DNA from: Arenibacter sp. F26102
GTDB lineage: Bacteria > Bacteroidota > Bacteroidia > Flavobacteriales > Flavobacteriaceae
Assembly (NCBI RefSeq): GCF_023015865.1
Contig: NZ_JALKBC010000015.1
Span: forward strand, 117,872-181,871
DNA length: 64,000 bases
Reading direction: 5' to 3'
Shown in pieces: positions 61,608-64,000 of this stretch. The position numbers were made by a program, and so were the translations under genes. The number at the start of each line of letters is the position of its first letter. Position 1 is the stretch's first letter. The notes beneath the pieces are model-generated. The model was given only the letters and a program-made list of their open reading frames with translations, was not told the DNA's origin and did no database searches.

Positions 61608-64000
61608 CTAATAATCAATGGCCATTTGCTTTTGGTATTGATTGCCTTGATCATCTATTGTTTTTAAAATATAATTTCCAGGTTGTATAAAGTTCAGGTC
61701 CAAACCATACCCATCCCTATTTTTAACCTCCTCAGCTTTATAGGTGCGCACCAACCGACCTATCATATCAAATACCATAATGGTCTTTACATTTATCGGA
61801 AGGTTAAAACTTGCTGTAGCGGAATAACTTGCGGGGTTGGGAGCAATATTCATATTATTTACCTGTTTTGCTGTCAGTAATCCTGGAGCCGAGATCAATT
61901 CAAAATTAATGGTCAAAGGTGTTCCCAATGTACCACTGAGCCCAACAGCTGAATAAGGTGTTCCCGTTAAACTATAATTGCCAATTGGAAAGATACTACC
62001 GGCATAATCACCGTTACTGTCTCCATTTAGTGCATAGGGAGCAACGCTCTCTGTCCTACTGATTTTCAGCGTTCCGGAAAGTACCAGTCTTATACTCTGC
62101 ACATCAGTCGTGGTATTTGCACGAATGTTCAAATTTGTTGCAGACAACCCGCCTAGGTCAATAGAGCTACCATTGGAAATCGTCATAATGTCCAAATCCG
62201 TATCAGCATTCACCAATACATAACTAGACACTGATAGCACATTGTTTGAGATTACTGTAATATTCTGTGAGGTACTCTTGCTACATCCCGCAGCATTGGT
62301 AATGGTATAGATAATGGAATAGTTTCCCGCTCCTACAGAAGGATCAAAATTGCCTCCACTTACCCCTATCCCGCTATAGGTACCCCCAGTAGGCAATCCT
62401 CCCGTCAGGGCAAAAGACTGGCTGGTGTCCTGGACATTAGCAAGGGGCGCCAAGCTTACCACGGTAGTAAAATCTGAACAGGATAAGTCATCCGATAAAC
62501 TGAAACTAATCGATTTTAATAATCCTTTAGTTCCACTTAGACCCGTTGCTGAATAAGGTGTTCCTATTAGTCGGTAATTTCCTAATGGGAAGACCTGCCC
62601 AGCATAGTTCCCATTGCTATCTCCGTATAGGGCATAAGGTGCGGTACTCTCAGTTCTTCCGTTATTCAAAGTGCCGGAAAGAACCAAACGTATACTTCTT
62701 ACATCAGAAGTCGTATTTGCCCTAATGTTTAGATTGGTGGTAGATAGGCTGGGCCTATATATGATTGCACCATCTGTGATTGTCATAATGTCCCGGTCCG
62801 TATCTGCATCAACCAATACATAACTAGCGACCGATAGCACGTCGTTAGAGATTACTGTAATATTTTGCGAGGTACTCTTGCTACATCCGGCTGCATTGGA
62901 TATGGAATAGCTAATGGCGTAGGTTCCCGCTCCTACAGATGGACTAAAAAACCCTCCACTTACCCCAATCCCACTATAGGTGCCGCCTGCTGGCAGACCA
63001 CCTGTTAGGGCGAAAGGCTGGCTTATATCCTGAACGTTCGTAAAGGGTGCCAAACTTACCTCAGCTGTAAAATCTGTACAAGCCGGATTATTGCTCAATT
63101 CAAAACTCACGTTCAAGGGCGTTCCCACAGTACCCCCAAGGGCTGCAGCTGAATAGGGCGTACCTGTTAGTCGGTAATTTCCAAGTGGAAATACCTGCCC
63201 GGCATAATTCCCCATGCTGTCACCATATAGCGCATAAGGGGCCGTACTCTCCGTACTGCCGTGTATCAAATTACCTGCAAGCACCAGCCTGACACTTCGA
63301 ACATCGGAAGTGGTATTAGCCCGAACATTCAAGTTAGTGGTAGGCAAACTGGCCAAATGTATTATAGCTCCGTTTGTAATTGTCATGATGTCCAAGTCGG
63401 TATCAGCATCCACTAACACAAAAGATGTTACAGAAAGGATCTGAGGTTGTGCTAAGGAAACCATAACCTGCTGTAAACAATTTTGGGAGGTATTCCCAGC
63501 CCCATCCGTCGCTGTCCATTGAATATTTGTGCCTCCCAGCGGAAAGGGATCCGTTAACGGTAACCCATCACCGCGTATTCCTAAATAGGTAAATTCTGCG
63601 CTACAATTGTCCAATGCAATAGGATTTACAATTGGTATAATTTTATTGGTACCTTGGGTTATGGTCTCTGTTATATTCATGGGACAGGTGATAATAGGAA
63701 GTGTTTTGTCCTGAATAGTAACCAAGTGCTCACAGGGTTCCGATACATTGCCCGCCCCGTCCTTGGCGGTCCAGGTGATAGTAGTATTGCCTATGGGAAA
63801 GGGAGCGTCCAGTGCAGCGCCATCGCTGCGGACCCCTTCAAAAGTAAATACGGTGGAAATATTATCAGACGCAATTGGATCAGTAAGTGTTACCGAAATA
63901 AAACATTGGGGTCCTGCATCCTGAACAATATCTGTTGGGCAGGTAATGGTGGGAACCACCTGATCTGCCAGGGCCGCAGGGACAAATTTCTTTACAAAAG
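61608..64000 (-). CDS. T9SS-secreted HYR protein with 200-residue repeats, 5' end missing
   Basis: The frame stays open to the right edge, so the N-terminus lies outside. Counting from residue M at 63959, two HYR-type beta domains come first (about 3-82 and 87-168; ITCPTDIVQDAGPQCFISVT, TTITWTAKDGAGNVSEPCEH). Three repeat units begin at about 174, 374 and 574 with a period of exactly 200 residues, each with VLVDADTDxDIMTI, NLNxRANTTSDVRS, APYALYGDS and NAAGCSKSTSQNITVIS. The third is cut at about 120 residues, and a type A sorting domain follows (MNIAPNPASYSATASFNLPI to the end). The protein is exported by the type IX system; its role is probably adhesion or matrix. Confidence 0.88.
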   Translation of the reverse strand, partial: FVKKFVPAALADQVVPTITCPTDIVQDAGPQCFISVTLTDPIASDNISTVFTFEGVRSDGAALDAPFPIGNTTITWTAKDGAGNVSEPCEHLVTIQDKTLPIITCPMNITETITQGTNKIIPIVNPIALDNCSAEFTYLGIRGDGLPLTDPFPLGGTNIQWTATDGAGNTSQNCLQQVMVSLAQPQILSVTSFVLVDADTDLDIMTITNGAIIHLASLPTTNLNVRANTTSDVRSVRLVLAGNLIHGSTESTAPYALYGDSMGNYAGQVFPLGNYRLTGTPYSAAALGGTVGTPLNVSFELSNNPACTDFTAEVSLAPFTNVQDISQPFALTGGLPAGGTYSGIGVSGGFFSPSVGAGTYAISYSISNAAGCSKSTSQNITVISNDVLSVASYVLVDADTDRDIMTITDGAIIYRPSLSTTNLNIRANTTSDVRSIRLVLSGTLNNGRTESTAPYALYGDSNGNYAGQVFPLGNYRLIGTPYSATGLSGTKGLLKSISFSLSDDLSCSDFTTVVSLAPLANVQDTSQSFALTGGLPTGGTYSGIGVSGGNFDPSVGAGNYSIIYTITNAAGCSKSTSQNITVISNNVLSVSSYVLVNADTDLDIMTISNGSSIDLGGLSATNLNIRANTTTDVQSIRLVLSGTLKISRTESVAPYALNGDSNGDYAGSIFPIGNYSLTGTPYSAVGLSGTLGTPLTINFELISAPGLLTAKQVNNMNIAPNPASYSATASFNLPINVKTIMVFDMIGRLVRTYKAEEVKNRDGYGLDLNFIQPGNYILKTIDDQGNQYQKQMAIDY
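61884..63440 (-). repeat. 600-bp tandem coding repeats (2.6 copies)
   Basis: Copies lie at about 62841-63440, 62241-62840 and 61884-62240 (partial). The period is 600 bp exactly over all aligned landmarks, and identity is high at both protein and DNA level. Such repeats readily change copy number by recombination. Confidence 0.85.

Noticed and set aside
61334..61654. Minus-strand ORF after the HYR gene
   Set aside because: It overlaps the end of the HYR gene and spans two hairpins; composition does not look coding.

Overview
The window looks like chromosomal DNA of a marine-type Flavobacteriaceae bacterium (Bacteroidota). The signs are several SusC/SusD outer-membrane uptake pairs, ECF sigma/FecR anti-sigma pairs with DUF4974-type tails, a type IX secretion C-terminal sorting domain, LytTR two-component systems, and AT-rich spacers carrying TAnnTTTG-like promoter boxes. 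No rRNA or tRNA gene was recognised. Species cannot be fixed from the sequence alone.

Layout. 1-1347 is the 3' part of a TonB plug-domain protein. About 1.7-6.0 kb is a decayed mobilizable/integrative element: excisionase-like HTH protein, VapE-type helicase, primase, BfmA-type mobilization protein and a HigBA toxin-antitoxin pair. No integrase or relaxase is visible, and several repeat or palindrome clusters may be replication, transfer or operator sites. 6.4-9.2 kb holds miaE, two gene scraps and a vanadium-haloperoxidase/PAP2-type gene broken by one in-frame stop. 9.6-14.0 kb holds a TonB receptor convergent with a LytTR regulator and its histidine kinase. 14.3-21.9 kb is a group of secreted or lipoprotein genes of mostly unknown role (DUF4468, TPR, WG-repeat, and a tandem pair of tiny lipoproteins). 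22.1-24.9 kb is a TPR histidine kinase with a LytTR regulator next to a CstA-family transporter (25.1-26.6 kb). 26.6-30.0 kb has a tiny lipoprotein, an S1-type sulfatase and an FAD-dependent oxidoreductase, both predicted to be exported.

30.2-46.6 kb is polysaccharide utilization locus 1 (minus strand): ECF sigma factor, STN-SusC, SusD, short SusC, SusD, DUF1735/DUF5627-like lipoprotein, Ig-like plus CBM-like lipoprotein, GH5 endo-glucanase-like enzyme, FecR. The sigma and anti-sigma genes flank the whole locus instead of sitting together. A beta-1,4-linked glucan is the likely substrate class.

47.0-59.6 kb is locus 2: divergent sigma/FecR pair, STN-SusC, SusD-like, an enolase-superfamily dehydratase with a Tat signal, two RraA/HMG-aldolase-like proteins with signal peptides, an NTF2-like lipoprotein, and a BASS-family sodium symporter. 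Every catalytic protein carries an export signal. This suggests a sugar-acid dehydration and retro-aldol route in the periplasm, with the BASS carrier importing the resulting keto acid. I consider this the most interesting system in the window.

Both STN-SusC genes have the same arrangement at the 5' end: a TAnnTTTG box on the opposite strand touching the start codon, and about 48 nt further a strong opposite-strand terminator. This suggests short antisense RNAs covering the susC leader. 60.4-61.3 kb is a PAS/LuxR regulator. 61.6 kb to the right edge is a T9SS-secreted HYR protein with an exact 200-residue repeat period.
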